A stretch of 64,000 nucleotides of DNA from Holacanthus passer. Lineage: Eukaryota; Chordata; Actinopteri; Pomacanthidae. The stretch lies in assembly GCA_025331565.1 (NCBI GenBank), contig JAFREQ010000025.1, forward strand, positions 992,001 through 1,056,000. Reading direction: 5' to 3'. Within the stretch, counting starts at the first letter, position 1; the number at the start of each line of letters is the position of its first letter. Below the pieces are notes generated by a model, which was not told the DNA's origin, did not search any database, and saw only the letters and a program-made list of their open reading frames with translations. Below are positions 12,030-25,640 of this stretch, piece after piece. The position numbers and the translations under genes are program-made.

Positions 12030-12125
12030 GATGGGGTTAGGTGAAGCAGAGATTAAGGGTTAGGGTAAGGTCGGGGTCAGGTTAAGCATCTCAGAGGATG
12101 ACTGGCTGGGGTCAGGGGTGAGGCT
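12030..12125 (+). repeat. G-rich, degenerate telomere-like stretch
   Basis: It contains GGGGTTAGG, GGGTTAGGGTAAGG, CGGGGTCAGG and GGGGTCAGGGG. These are variants of TTAGGG with multiple runs of three to four G, lying roughly 190-280 nt before the acceptor of the exon at 12313. It could form G-quadruplex structure in the pre-mRNA. It is probably a decayed minisatellite. Confidence 0.55.
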
Positions 12126-12312
12126 GGTCGTAGGTTCAGGTAAAGGACAACGGATGCACACACAGAACCTTGTCCTGGAGTCAAACCGTGGACATTGCTG
12201 TCGTGTGATGTGCAATGTAGACGTTTGACCAGTAAATGCTTAATACATAATGTGGGTGAATTACTTCTTTTCTTTTTTTTTTTTTAATTATTTTTTGTAT
12301 GTTTCTTTTTAG

Positions 12313-12501
<189 letters not shown>

Positions 12502-13948
12502 TGATAGTAGGCAGTTTTGCATTATAAAAGCTAAACTGCCTACAGCATCTTTTAATGAATACAAACTGGAGAAGAGTTCAAGGTCTTGAAAAAAAAGATA
12601 TCTATAAATGCATTGTTTGTTTTAAAGTTTTCACTTGCTTTATATTCACTAATTTATTTTAATTTATTTTCACCCTTTACTTATCCATTTCATCCCTTGA
12701 CGACAGCTAGCACTCTGTCTTTGTGACAGGAATAGAGTTGTTTGTCTGACCACACTGTCATTCAGCCTGTCAATAAACTAATTCCACTCTAATTCTATTC
12801 TCAAGCATTTGGTGGAATCCCTACAGGCTTATTTACTTTGTTAGTCTCGTAATTGGTTATTTAATCTAATTCAACTAATTATGCACTTGACTGAGGCTGC
12901 CAGCCATTGTGTAAGTGGACTGAATAGTCTTTGTGCGCTGTATATATTTAGATGTCTATATGCACAAATTGTGAATTATATCAACTTTGTCATTTTATGG
13001 ATGTGAAGGAGATGCCAGTTAATTGACTGAGCCCAGTAAATAAACGTCTCTTTCCCCAAAACCCTCAGGAACTATTTAAGGAGTAGGGATGCAGAAAACG
13101 GTTTTAATCTGGGCGCAACATTGCTGCTCTTGCTTCATTGATCATCACATACAATTAAACAAGGTTTTCAGCGACATACTGTAACAATGAAGGAAACTTC
13201 CTGTTCACATTTTGAGACGTTAATTTAAGCTGCTGGGCTCAATTAGAGGAAGGGTTACCGTTTTCAAATAAGCCGCTGAGCTTATATTTAAAAAAGCTGC
13301 ACCATGTGAAATTTTCTTCTTCCTTTTTTGCACCATTAAGAAACTTTTTTTTTTTTGCCACGCTTATGTTTCATTTCAACAGTTTTATGAAATGTTCCCA
13401 AGCCCATGTAGTAATATCCTTTATACAATCATGTGCTGATGAGTTAAATATGATAGAAACGATGAGGTATGAGGAATATATATATATATATACCTTTATT
13501 ATTTTCTATTTAACATTTGTCTTCCTTTATCCCACTCTTTTTTCACTTCACTTTACTTTCTAATGTCACAATTTCCCTCCAACTTATTTCACATAACCAG
13601 CCACCACTTGAAAAATCCTTATTGTTTTATTGGAAACTCATTAGCCATTATCATGACAGCGGCATGGGCTTCTTATTTTAAAAAATACAAGGTACAAGGT
13701 CCATTTCTTTATTGTTCTCTAACAGTGTTGTATAAAATGGTAGATGTAGTCATTTTATTCAACTCACGAAACAGAAATTATGTTAATGGATTTAATAAAT
13801 CAAAGTCATAATCACGTCAATAAAGCAAAGTATGTTATATATATATTAGATGCTTTGCCGACACCTTGGCACAATGTTGGTATTCTATCAACCAGCTTCA
13901 TGAGGTCGTCGCCTTTAATGGTTTCTGATGGTCGAATCTAAGCTTCCT

Positions 13949-14136
13949 CAACTTTCACAGTCTTTTGTTGCTCCTTGTTTGAAACATGTTGCTGCCTTCA
14001 AATTCAGAATAAGCAGATATTTACGAAAATCAAAGAAGGTAATAATTAAAAATATTGTCAATTGAGTATATGTGAAAAATGATTAGCAAATGATCACATT
14101 CTCTTTTATTTATCTTTCACACAGCGTCCCAGCTAA
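13949..14136 (+). mobile_element. dispersed repeat family R2, copy 1 (probable DNA-transposon remnant)
   Basis: It shares with the reverse complement of 23480-23691 the blocks CAACTTTCACAGTCTTTTGT, GAAACATGTTGCTGCC, TCAAATTCAGAATAAG, AGATATTTAC and GTCAATTGAGTATATGT. The order is the same throughout. I recognise the sequence style (tail with TTTTATTT, CACAGCGTCCCAGC) as a very abundant teleost element, probably a non-autonomous DNA transposon. The assignment to a class is from memory. The leading part may extend left to about 13850. Confidence 0.7.
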
Positions 14137-14369
14137 TGTTCACACTTGGGATACATAAAGAAAATAAAACACCATAAAATTAAATTAAAAACAACATATC
14201 ACACACAAGACATAAAGTAGAACAACTGACAATAAAACCTTCATCTTCTCAGTGGTGAACGGACACGAAAATCACCGCGTTCTTCTTCTTTCTTGTGTAA
14301 TAACTCTCAGAACGAACCCGTGCAAAGCCTGTCGCCCGAGCATGTGATTTCTGATTGTTGATTGTCAGC

Positions 14370-14560
14370 GGCTCGTGGGGGAGGGGCTGAATTACAGGGA
14401 CACTGACAGCGATGTGGGGCATTCAAATGCAATCAAATGGTCATCTACAATGGTTGGAAGTTGTACAATTAATGTCATCGATAAGTGCAATCAGACCTAG
14501 ATAATTTCCCTAGGAAATCATAATTCCCCCTGCCTTGATTGGCCGCTTCAAACTTTCACT
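14370..14560. promoter_or_regulatory. candidate conserved non-coding element
   Basis: An unusually non-repetitive block with AATTAATGTCATCGAT, CAATCAGACCTAGATAATTTCC and a CCTTGATTGGCCGC segment. It is dense in homeodomain- and CCAAT-like cores. The call is by style only; conservation cannot be tested here. Confidence 0.22.
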
Positions 14561-17500
14561 CCTCCGGTGCACAATTTCTCCAAGAAGCTGGATTGCCACC
14601 TTGCTGTCGTCTGGTTTTTATTTCACCATTTTCACCATTCAGAATGATGCACAACAGATTTGAAACGTCTGTTAATTTTAATGCAGCTCTATTCATATTT
14701 AAATGAAGGGTGACTGCTACTTAATGATAATTGTATCATTGATTATTCCATTGTTTTGCCAACTTGTCTGAGTGAATCCAGATATCTGTTATCACCTTAT
14801 GATGTGCCTGTTCGTATTAAATTCATCGCTCTAACGTTCATCTCCGCTGATATAACAATAATTCATACTTGACTAAAACATTTTCTTACTGTTTTGACGT
14901 CTTTCACATCTTAACTGTACAGTGATCCGTGCTGTCGGTGATTGCAATCAAGAGACCTTCTGGCATTAGCACTTGATTTTATTGACTCTTACCTTGCTGA
15001 TAGCCACACATGTATAAATGTTCAGGTATTGAGATTTCTTTTTTCCTTTTAAAAGCCAAAAGTTACATGAGGAATCAGTATGCTTATAGACGAGCCTGGG
15101 TCCACAGAAGGGCAAGATCGGAAGGTTAACTTTTGACACATAGAGATGTTCCCTCCGGAGACTCTCCCTCTCTCCGTGGATTCAGACATTATCAAAGTCC
15201 ACCTGTACCAAGGTCAATTTTGATTAAAATTCACTTCATTATATAAGGAGGCAGGGGCAGCAGGCTCCAGATGTGCCAGACAGGACCTGGACAAAGGGAA
15301 GGCCACGCTTTTAACGATCATGTTAGTAAAAAGATGTTTTGGTTTAAACGTTTTACAAGCTCAAAAGGTTCCAAATCTTACATCCAAATGAAATTTCGGC
15401 CTAATTAAAACTTCTTTTTTTTTCTTTTACTTCACTTTTAGCAGTTCAACAGGTTATTAAAATTGCTGATTTGAGCCTAACTGTTCTATAGCATAAATAC
15501 GACAACATTTTACTTTAATTTAGGTGGTAATTTAATTAATGTCTGATCAGTGTTCGTTTACTCTGTAATTAGGCTCAAATGCTTTAAAATTGTAACAGTT
15601 TTTGTGAAAATGAAAATGACTTTTTGTTTAGCAGATGTGAACTTTACTTCACTAAGCTAATTTGCCTGCAATCAACCAGTCTTTTGTGGCAGCGCTAGCA
15701 GAGGCGTTATATAGGGAAGCATTTTACTAATTATCCTGGATCTATTGTACTGTAATACCCCAGTATTGTAAGTGGCTATAGACAATGTCTGCATGTCTGT
15801 CTTGAATGTAATGAGCATAATATACATCAGCATGTTGCCTGTCACCTTAATTACCTCCATCAAGGAGGTCATTATTTCTGTCTTGTTTATTAGATAGCAG
15901 GATATCGTTAAAAAAAAAAAGAAAGAAAAGAAAAAAATCAGGTGAGAAGGATCAAGTCATTTCCTTTGACAAGGCACTTTGTTCTCTGTGATGACTCCTG
16001 CAGTGTCTTTGATCATGTTCAGTGCATATATATATATATTATACATACATATGAAATGCATTCTCTGCATAAAGCTGTGTCAATGTTCTGTATTTAGCTT
16101 ACAAATACATCTAAGTCTTGAGACATAAGTGGATTTTAATGTTTAGGTCTTATAGCACCTTTGTGAAATCCTAAAATTAAAATCAGATTAACTCGTGTCT
16201 GGTTAACATGATTTTGTAATCTCAGAATTAACTGTTCTCTGCTCAATAAGTTTTATTCTCCAGAAAGAAAAAGCCAGCATCTTTCCCTTAAGTCAGCGAA
16301 AGTGAAGAAAATGCTGCTCTATTTTTTTTTTCTTTTCTTCCAAAAGCATTGATTGAAGAATGCTGGTAAAAAAATCATAACGACCTGAAGAACAGACAAG
16401 GACAAGATCTTGACAGTATTTTTTCACCATCATCTATAGTAGCACTTTTCTTCAGACAGTGAAGAGCTGCTAAAGATACACCACTGTCATTCAGGCGCTG
16501 AGAATCTTTTTAAAGTGATGGAGCTTGTGGAGAGATATATCACTGCAGCCGATCAAATTCTTTAACCTTGATACTGAGTACTGTATCAAGTTTAGTCTTG
16601 ACACCATTGCAACCAATTTTTACCTTTGATAAAACATACCAGATCAAAATGTGCCTTTTTGAAAACATACTTTAACAAATAATTAATATCGTGCTGGATG
16701 AATTAAGTCATTGGCAAGTAGTTATGAAACAGACACTGAGAGTTTGAAACATATTTCCAAATTTGCACAGGAGCAAAAGCCTTAACTTTGTTTCCGCACA
16801 TGCAAACATTTATTCCTGTGCACGATCAATTTATCAAGATACAGATTCAGTGGCCAAATGTAACCTGTTGCCTTCCCTTACCAAGAGACCAATTCCGCTT
16901 TTATTATCGGCTTTGTATCCAAACTACGACCATATTTCACAGCGAGCTCCATCACTGTCCGAGCCGAGGATTGGTAGCCTCTCCTGCCCCCGTGTCATCT
17001 GGGATCTCCACTGATAAATCACTCTGAGGGCTGAAGGATTTGAAGGAGGTCTGAATAGCTCAAAGGGACTCAGGCCTCCTCATTGGAAATGCTCTTTTTT
17101 TTCCTGATCTCCTTCCTCCAGAAATGACTTGTCTGTCGTAGCAGCATCACCACTGCCAGCTGGAGTTAGATATACATCATTTGCCTTCAGTGATTATTTT
17201 ACCAGACAGCATCAGTTGCATTATATAGAGGAGTAACTGAGTTTCCACAGTCCTGGTTAATGTTACCATTGACATACTTTTTTATATTATCAGTGCGCCA
17301 TACAACCCTGATCCATTGTATTTTGAATTCATTTACTGTTTTAATTTATCCTGAAATGGGCTCAGGTTTAACATTGCTGCCGGCGGTCTTGTACCAAACT
17401 GTTGGGAGTTATCAGATTGATATTTCAAATGAGATGAACAGCTAATTTCTCTTCGCTATGATAACTCAATGCTGTGTTTGACTCAAACAGTATGCTATAC

Positions 17501-20239
17501 GTACCACATACTGATTGGTTCTCATTCCCCTTTGTTTGCTGGTTTAGCAATTAAATTTAATGTGCAGTAGATTTTCAGATTTTTTTTTTTTCACTCTGCA
17601 TACTCTTTAATAAATTACAATTTTAAATTTTCTTCAGTTTAAAGCTCAAGCGCTCATGAAGAGTGAAAGTTTCACATCATTTCCGGATTCCACTCCACTA
17701 CCTTCCTGTTCCTTTACCTTGGACTCACTTTGCATAGTTTATTTCATTGTCCTCACTAAAATATCGACACAAGACATTAGGGTTTTCTTTCAGTAATAGT
17801 ACTTTAGTCCTTATTCTTCTAGGATGAGGCACCACTCAATAAGACTGGTCATACAGTGTGCACTCTCTATAAACTGCATATGTATTCATTCCTAATTGTA
17901 CTATTGGAGACTGAGACTATAATCATTTGAGATGTAGTCATAGAATCCACTATTTTCATACCCCTGACCTCATCTTAATAGCAGTGGCAAAGCCTTGAGA
18001 GAAGTGTCATTGGCCAATTTGCCTTGTTAAATCCCCCCCCAGAGATGAATATGCGGGGCCTGACAATGGGAACTAAGTCTGTGTGGTGATTCCACTCAAT
18101 CAGTGGTGCACTGACAATCTGTCTTGACAATCCGGGAAAAGAGGAAATATGACACAAATGTTCTCATAAATCTATTTAGTATAAGGCATAGCCAAGGGCA
18201 AAGTACTTTGGAGCCTGTGAGAGAGAAAATGGAGAATGAGGGGAGGAAAAAAAAAAAAAAAAAGATGAACTCTGAGGATATTAATACCGCTGTGAATATA
18301 TCTATTATCCACATTCATTTCAAGGCACTGCAGCATAATAAAGCAGTGCCCATTTCCCATTTAAACTCCTAGCAGTACTTGGCTCTGTATTACGTAGACA
18401 AAATGCCTTTCTGGATGGGGTGTAACACAGAAGGGATCATTTGTCTTTTGGTTTCAATAGAGTTGCAGGGAATCATGGGCTTGAGAAGTTTTTCCCTCAT
18501 GCCAGTTCAGGGAGGGTGTCTTACTAAAGTCAGCTGCTGCAGCTTAAGGAAGAATGGACGTAATTTAAGCCAAAAGCTTATGTGCTACTGCAATGGATGC
18601 ACAAATGTTTGTTTCCTGCTCAAGAGATGTTTTCGAAACAAAGTCAAGATTTATATGTGAATTTAGCCGTGATCGTTCGTTTATATCACAGATGACGTGT
18701 GTTGGTGCACGATTTGAAAATTGAAAAGAAAACACGTAGTTATGGGAACATTTTGAAAGTGATATGAAGGTGAAAAGTGATATTGATAGATGTTATAATA
18801 TTACCTGCTGTTTGTGTTGAGACCTGCTCTGGTTTTTCAACATCTTTTACAATAATAAACATATGCACATTAATGTTTAATAAACTGTGAAAAGGATTTA
18901 AGTTAAATGCATTGCTGCCTGTTTTGACCTAAATTATCATTCAGAACGTGGTCTGTTCACTCGGTTTCCTTCCATATTTCCCAATTTTCCTCCAAATGTT
19001 GATCACAATCTAAAATAAAACATATTCATTTACTATCTTGGTCAAATAGACAAGCACTAATTTGGGGTTTACTTAGTTTCTAATCAGCAAAATGTGCACA
19101 TGCAAAAATCTGCCTGTGTACTTATACTGTGAAAGAAAACAGAGCAGATCAGCTGAAAGTTTTGCTGTTTCCAGAAAGTTATATCTCTAACGTTTAATCT
19201 AATTGTGGACTGTTTGGGTTGCAATGAAATTATGTCCATCATTTGATTTTGTAATTTTTCTTATAGTAAAACTTCTATTTTTTTCTTTGAAAAAAATGAA
19301 TCTTAGTAGCAACCCTTTCTTTCCCTCCCTATGGAATTAAGTTGTCTTAATAATTGTTCCTCTTTGTTCTGAACATCTAGACATGAACATTATTTTTTTA
19401 TACACATCACTTGCCTTGTAACGAATGACAAAACAGCCTGTGAAGATTATGATTTCATGTACTTCTTTGTGCACAAGAGAGGCCAATTTACCTTGTTCTG
19501 TGGCTGAATCCATTGCCAGGTCTTTCCTTCTTGTGGGTAACAACACCAATTATAGGAGGCAGACAGTCCTCCGAGAAAGTGAACCGCGATAGCACCCGTG
19601 TCCTGACCAGTGTTACCTCTGGTTTGCCAGCGCGCAGTAACATAACGATTTTGACATCTGGCCACTTCTTTTTAATTTCAGCACTAAAAAAGGTTTGAGT
19701 CTCAGGTTGGACTCTCTGGATTAGCAGCTTTCATTACTGCTGTGATATGCAGCCGCTTGAAAAATTGGGAGTATCACAACGATGACTACCATTAACACCA
19801 ACAACAGACAATTTCAACCTTTGGAAAAAAAAAAAAAATCTATTTCACACTCAGTGAAGTTTCCCTTCTTAGATTTGTAGTCAAACTTTTCCATTCTCCC
19901 ATAGACGTAATTGAATGACAATCTGATTTAGGTTCATATTAATATTCTCAATGGGAATTCCATTTGCCATTTAATCCTGGGAGTTAATAGGGTGTGGTAT
20001 GAGGCTCACGAATGTGCAGTATTTCAAATTTATTGCAATTTATAAAGTGGGGAATTGCATGTAGGTAAACCTAAAGACAGTTTTCTAAATTGGAATCATT
20101 TTAATGGCGTGCTGTTTCCATTTGACGTTGCTCATGTAAAGTGGCCACGAGATCGTACCACTGATGTCATGCATGTGGGAAATATGAACAAGACAGAAAG
20201 CCGTCACATAACTTCAGAACTTGGTGGAGATTCACTTAG

Positions 20240-20440
20240 CAGCAGTACATTGACCCAGATCACACATCCAAGACAACAGTGGAGTGGCTTTGTCTCTGTA
20301 TGTACTTGAGAGGCCCAGCCAAAGCCTGGGTTTAAACCCCTTTGAAAATCTGTGGGGAGACCTGAAGATTGCAGCTCACTGATGCTTCCCATCCAGTCTG
20401 ACTGGGATTAAGAGGGTCCGCTAGGAAGAAGGAGAGGGGA
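20240..20440 (+). pseudogene. Tc1/mariner-family transposase, C-terminal fragment, broken
   Basis: The frame starting at 20240 reads QQYIDPDHTSKTTVEWL, which matches the second-aspartate region of Tc1-like DDE transposases (family form DNDPKHTSK). After a frameshift near 20290 the frame from 20302 reads VLERPSQSLGLNPFENLW and then GDLKIAAH, matching the family's WP-SQSP-DLNPIENLW-DLK block with the third catalytic acid (the E of ENLW) kept. The continuation CFPSSLTGIK matches the region after it but is broken by in-frame stops at 20368 and beyond. No start, no N-terminal DNA-binding domain and no inverted terminal repeats were found. It is an old, non-functional insertion in the intron, in the same orientation as diaph2. 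Confidence 0.88.
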
Positions 20441-21247
20441 AAAAAATCCAAGATGACTTGAAACTACAGTCACTAGTTTCAACTCTGGCACAGCAGTGAA
20501 GAAAGAAGAAGCATCCTTAAGTTCGAAGCAACACAGATTAGCCAAATCAATCAGACGGTTGACTTCTTGAAATGTGATGCAGTTTTTAATGTTTTAAATT
20601 CTTACTTTCAGAAGTAAAAAGTTTAAAATTCTATAAATGCTAAATCAGTGGAAGTAAATAAGACTTACACAGATAAAACTCTTGGGTCTAAAATTTTGAT
20701 GGATTTCAAAAAAGAAAATGTTTCGGTGGATGGATAACAACATCTGAACTCTGCTTCACCAATGATTTGGTGTGTTTGCTGTAGAGTCCACTGAATTGCT
20801 AATACATGTTTGGAGTTTTTGGCTATCACAGTGTTGGTCACAAAAGTTTGATGCGCTGTTAGTGTCTGTGTCCTTCTTGTGGTAGGTCGGCACTTTTCCA
20901 TCTATCGCCTGGTGTTCAGACCCAGCACCAAGCCAACTCCTTGGAAGCTTTTCGTGTTTGAGAAATCATCACTTATGCATCAAAGGAATTTGGCAAAGGG
21001 TACTTGTATTATTGAAAGCACAGTCTTCAGTAATGCACAAATAATGACAGTCTTTGGAGTCCTCAGACCCAGATTTCCTGTTGATTTGACCAGCCGTTTT
21101 GTGCACTGCTGCACGTACGGATTTACATGATGAGAGGCTTTTTACAACACAACAAACCAAAGCTGGGAATAATTTCATTATTTGCTGGTTTTTATCAACC
21201 ACCCTCAAACCAACGCATCATTCTGTGGACGGCAAAAAAAAAAAAGA

Positions 21248-22221
21248 CAGTGGTCGTACAAGGTGCTTGAAGTGCTTGAATTTGCCACTCAGAAATTTAA
21301 GTACTGGAATGCCATTTTTTTTAACTTGAAAAAGTGCTTGAATAAAATAGAGAGGAGGAAAGAATGACGAGTTGTGATTCAAAATACTAGCTACGAAATG
21401 TAGTGTGCAAGTTCAGACCAGAAAGTTTTGTTAGCAGTTGTGCTGAGGAACACTTAGGCTAGTGGCTAACGAGAGTCGGCGAGTCAGGGCGGACAGATGC
21501 AAGCTAATCGAAGCAGAGCTAAGCAGGATAAACCGTGAACGTAGCTGCAGACGTATATTATGAGCCACATTTTATCCTAAAAATAAATGATGCATACATA
21601 CATTTTGCTGATTGTAGTGAAACGAATGATCTGCAATTTATTCCTTGGAAACATTGTCAAACAGGTATGGCTAAAACTTCACTATTATTTATCTGAATTT
21701 ATTTTGTTGTTGTTGAAATGGTCCCAGCATTCCAAGGCTGCAAGAATCAGTCGCCAATCGAGGACTCTTTTCAAGTTTCAAGTGCAAAAGCTTTAAGTGT
21801 TTATTTTTGTTTGTTTGTTTTTTATTTAATTTGGATTTCTTTTGTGATTGTTGAAAAATCCTTTGTTGGAATCTGACATAGTTCTTTTTTTTAATGTGTA
21901 TTGAGTAAATGATTTATTTATAAGAAATTATGTAGTTATATTGTCAAATCTTTTACTGCTTTTAGCAATGAGCTCTAAAGACAATGACATTTTTTGTCGA
22001 AAATGGTTGTGTAAAACATGGACACTTGCAAGGTTGTTTCACTCAGTGTTTGTATTGTTGTCACTGAGACTGATCATTATCTATAGCTCCACTTATGAAT
22101 TTGCACAATTCTCTCACAATTGATGGACAGTTGTGGAGAAAATGATTTCATTCTTGAAAATAAAAAATGAGTGCTTGAAAAAAGTACTTGAAAGTCCTTG
22201 CCCCTGTCCGCATGAACCCTG
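21248..22221. mobile_element. non-autonomous DNA transposon, probably hAT type, about 974 bp
   Basis: The left end reads CAGTGGTCGTACAAGGTGCT and the right end, reverse-complemented, reads CAGGGTTCATGCGGACAGGG. These are imperfect terminal inverted repeats starting with CAG. Just inside both ends are repeats of the unit GTGCTTGAA/AAGTACTTGAA (21261-21345 and 22168-22196), which I recognise as a common teleost repeat signature. The interior is AT-rich with no transposase. The flanks are A-rich (AAAAAAGA before, AAAAGAAG after), so an 8-bp target duplication is possible but not exact. Confidence 0.65.
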
Positions 22222-23479
22222 AAAAGAAGAAAAAAAAACTCTGATGGCCGACACACTGGCAGAATTTTAAGTTTCCGTGCAGCACAAGTAGTGAATTCAC
22301 ATCTTTATATTAAAAATGTTTTATCCGCCCGCCACTGTAACATCATGTACACACGACCATTAGTCAACTTAACGCCATCACCGTGGCTAGAAATGGAAAC
22401 AATTTCCTCACCGGTTGTTTAAGGTATACTCATCCCTGGACCCTGAAAGTGATAGAGCAGGATCAGCGAGGCCAGCAGTTTAAATGGACAGTCTGTCATG
22501 AAGAATATTAGGAACAGGAAACAGACCTGTCGAGCTCCACCAGCTCAGGATGAGTGATGAGCTCTAGAGAGTTTTCTTTTTTTTTTTTTTTTTTCTTTAC
22601 TCACTTCATGGTGGATGAGTAGTTCATTGTGAGACCAAAACAACTATTCTCCACCTCTTTCTTCTCTCTGTCCATCTCTCTTTCCCTCCACCTCTGATTT
22701 CTTACATCACCACTTTGGCCAGCCAGTATGAATGTAGACAGAGATAGACACATGCAGGGAGGCCAGCAGCCCTGCTTAGCATCAGGCTCCAGTCCGTGAC
22801 AGCAGATTTCAATGAGAGCTGACAATGGGACCAGGAATGAGAATAATGCTGTTTGCCAGCCTAGAAATTCAGCCTGTCACAGTCGACCATTTCCCATGCT
22901 GGGAGTGTTCCATGAGCGGAGGTGAACAAGGAAGCTCCATTTCAAATGCAACTCTGTTTTTCTGCACTTACTCGTAATATAAGCAATCCGCCCGCCGTAG
23001 ATTAAAATAACTGCTGTATTTTCAGAACCGATCAATAGCTGATCGACATACTGGCTTCTACGTGAATTGCAGCTTATTCATTTATATGTACTCCGATCTG
23101 TTTAATGACAGTGATTCAACTCAGGACCCAGAGGAGGCAAATCTCAAGGGAGCAAAAGTAGTTAGCCAGCGTACGTCTGCAGTAGATAATGATCCATTTC
23201 TCTCTGCCTTTGATCCATATTTGTAGTATTAATTGCTAAATGCACTACTTTTAGCAGAGGTTCAGAGCCATGAGGAGGCAATAGCACGACACAGAAACAC
23301 TGTAAGTTGCTATGATGTTGAGAACCTTTGAGTGCTTTTCTGCTAACTGCCTGACTCACGCTGGTTTCACAGGAGGCAGGTGTTTACTCGAATGCACACA
23401 CTCATATCTATATCTTCCTCAGAAATGATGATGTTGTAAAGAACAAGCTTTTTACGTTTTAATCAGGCTGATTCTGCAA

Positions 23480-23691
23480 CTCGAGCTGTGTAAAACAAAA
23501 CAAAATGTCATAATTGTCTAACCCTTTTTGACATATACTCAATTGACAACAGTAAACTTTAGACTTTAAAGATTTAATGTTTGACCTCATCAGCTCATTG
23601 ATTTTTGTAAATATCTCCTTATTCTGAATTTGATGGCAGCAACATGTTTCCAACAAGTTGGGACAGGAGCAACAAAAGACTGTGAAAGTTG
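23480..23691 (-). mobile_element. dispersed repeat family R2, copy 2, opposite orientation
   Basis: The minus strand matches 13949-14136 block by block, including GAAACATGTTGCTGCC and TCAAATTCAGAATAAG. The element probably extends on the + strand to about 23990, where further sequence of the same style occurs (CAGTAAACACAGTTCGATTG). The two copies are about 9.3 kb apart within one intron. Confidence 0.7.
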
Positions 23692-25479
23692 TGGACTGAT
23701 CCAAAAACACCTGTTTGGATCATTCCACAGGTAAACAGGTTCATTGGTAACAGGTGATAGTATCATGATTGGGTATGAAAGGTTCATCCTGGAAAGACTC
23801 AGTTGTTCACAAGCGAGGATGGAGAGAGGTTCACCACTTTGTCAAACACATGATCATATAAAGGATGTTACTACATGTGCTCAGGAACACTTTGTAAAAC
23901 TGTTGTCAGTAAACACAGTTCGATTGCAAATGATGGCATCCTGCTTTTATTTGTTTTACACCGGTGATCCAGTGATCTCCTGAACACATGATCACAATGC
24001 CGGCATTCACTTATTATCACAAAGTTGTTTCACAGTACGCATTGTGCATCCATACAAGCTCGTAACACGGGGTCAGATAAAATGCTTTTGACCTGTCATA
24101 ATAATTGTAATCTGCCGTATTCTTGAACTGTAGCCGTCGCTGACAGGACATTTTACTAAACAGCAGGGAACTTTAAAGTTGTTTTCACGGAGAAACTTGC
24201 GATAGCACGTCTGTCAGGCGATTCTGATAAGTAAGATAATGATGAGGATTGTTGTACAAATGAGCAGGAAATTGAGTTTTCTCTGAGGTGATCCCTGCAC
24301 CCTCCAGATAAGGCCCTGTTGAGGCGTTACAATAACAAGTGCAGGGATTTTTAATATTGACTGACTGAAAGAGCATAATCTGCAGTACAATATGCCCACC
24401 CTGCTCAGGATTTATGTTGTGTGCTTGTGTGATGGCTCAGTGGTGAGATCTATATTAAAAAGGCTAAGCTTGCCAAATAGGTATCATACTATTGTTAAAT
24501 TGTTCATTTTAGCATTAACCCAAAGTGCTCTTCCAAGTTCTCCTCCACAGACCACTTATATTATTTCTTTTCAAATTCAGCAGTAGTGGGATATGAAATT
24601 TAATTTTGTAATCCAGGGATGACTGACTTGGTTTTGTCTGGCTTAATTAAAATTCATGGAAATGACCAAAGACTGAAAAACTAGCCAACATTTTTTTTTT
24701 TTTTTAAATTTCACTTCTCAGCCATGATCCAAATATTATATTATAATAACGTTATTTTTATGTGTTAATACGATAATATAAAAACAATATAACTATAATA
24801 TTAATGGACTACAGTCAAGCAAAAGCAGGCCTACAGGGGAATAAGAAGAGACAGTTTGGGTGTCGAGTGGTTCTCTCAGATCTAGGCTGAGGCCCAAGTA
24901 TTGGCTATGTAGGAGAGAAGTAAAATATTTAAATCACTTCTGAGTTTCTGTGATCCTTTTCACTGCCTTGAAAGCGAAGACTTAATGCACTTGTCTCAGC
25001 ATCATGTAGGCAGAAATGTGCTTTAAGTGTCTCTCAAAGATTAGGCATGGCGTGCCTATGTGTTGGTGTTGCTTTGCATTTGGGTGTTATCCTCTTATGG
25101 TATTATTCTCTTAAGAGCAAGGCCTCCTGCGCAACTAATTGCTCGCTACAGAATCAGGCATCTTGGCTGTGTTGAAACTAATGGCAAAATAATGAAGAGA
25201 GCCAAGTTCTCCAAGACTTTTGTGTTATAAAAATATACATTAAGCAGAGTTTAGAGTTTTCTTTCTTCTATTGTGCCAATCATAGTTCTTCTCATCCACG
25301 CTGCTCTTTGCACACAAATCACATCATGCCAGGGAGAAAAATACACATAATATCAGACATGCTATTTGCCCAGAAAGGCAACAGATCATTTACTGACTAG
25401 GTGGTCATTGTGCTAAAGTGCCTCTGTTTTTCTCTGCTTTACTTCCCACAGTCTCTGCCTCTATTGACCACTGTTTGAG

Positions 25480-25640
25480 AAAACGTGTCCGCGGCTCAAA
25501 TGCTGTCATAAGAATCTGGGCAGCTTGCGCCAACCCCTGCGCGTCAGTGGGGGTGGGAATTGATTTTGGATACCAAATTGGGTCATTTTTATCATGGGCT
25601 GTCATCAATATATAATTTAAAAGCATGGCCTGAAGCGAGC
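25480..25640. promoter_or_regulatory. candidate conserved non-coding element
   Basis: A non-repetitive block with GCTTGCGCCAACCCCTGCGC, ATTGATTTTGGAT and TTTATCATGGGCTGTCATCA. The last one contains a CTGTCA core as bound by MEIS/TGIF proteins next to a TGAT core. This is motif-level evidence only. Confidence 0.25.
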
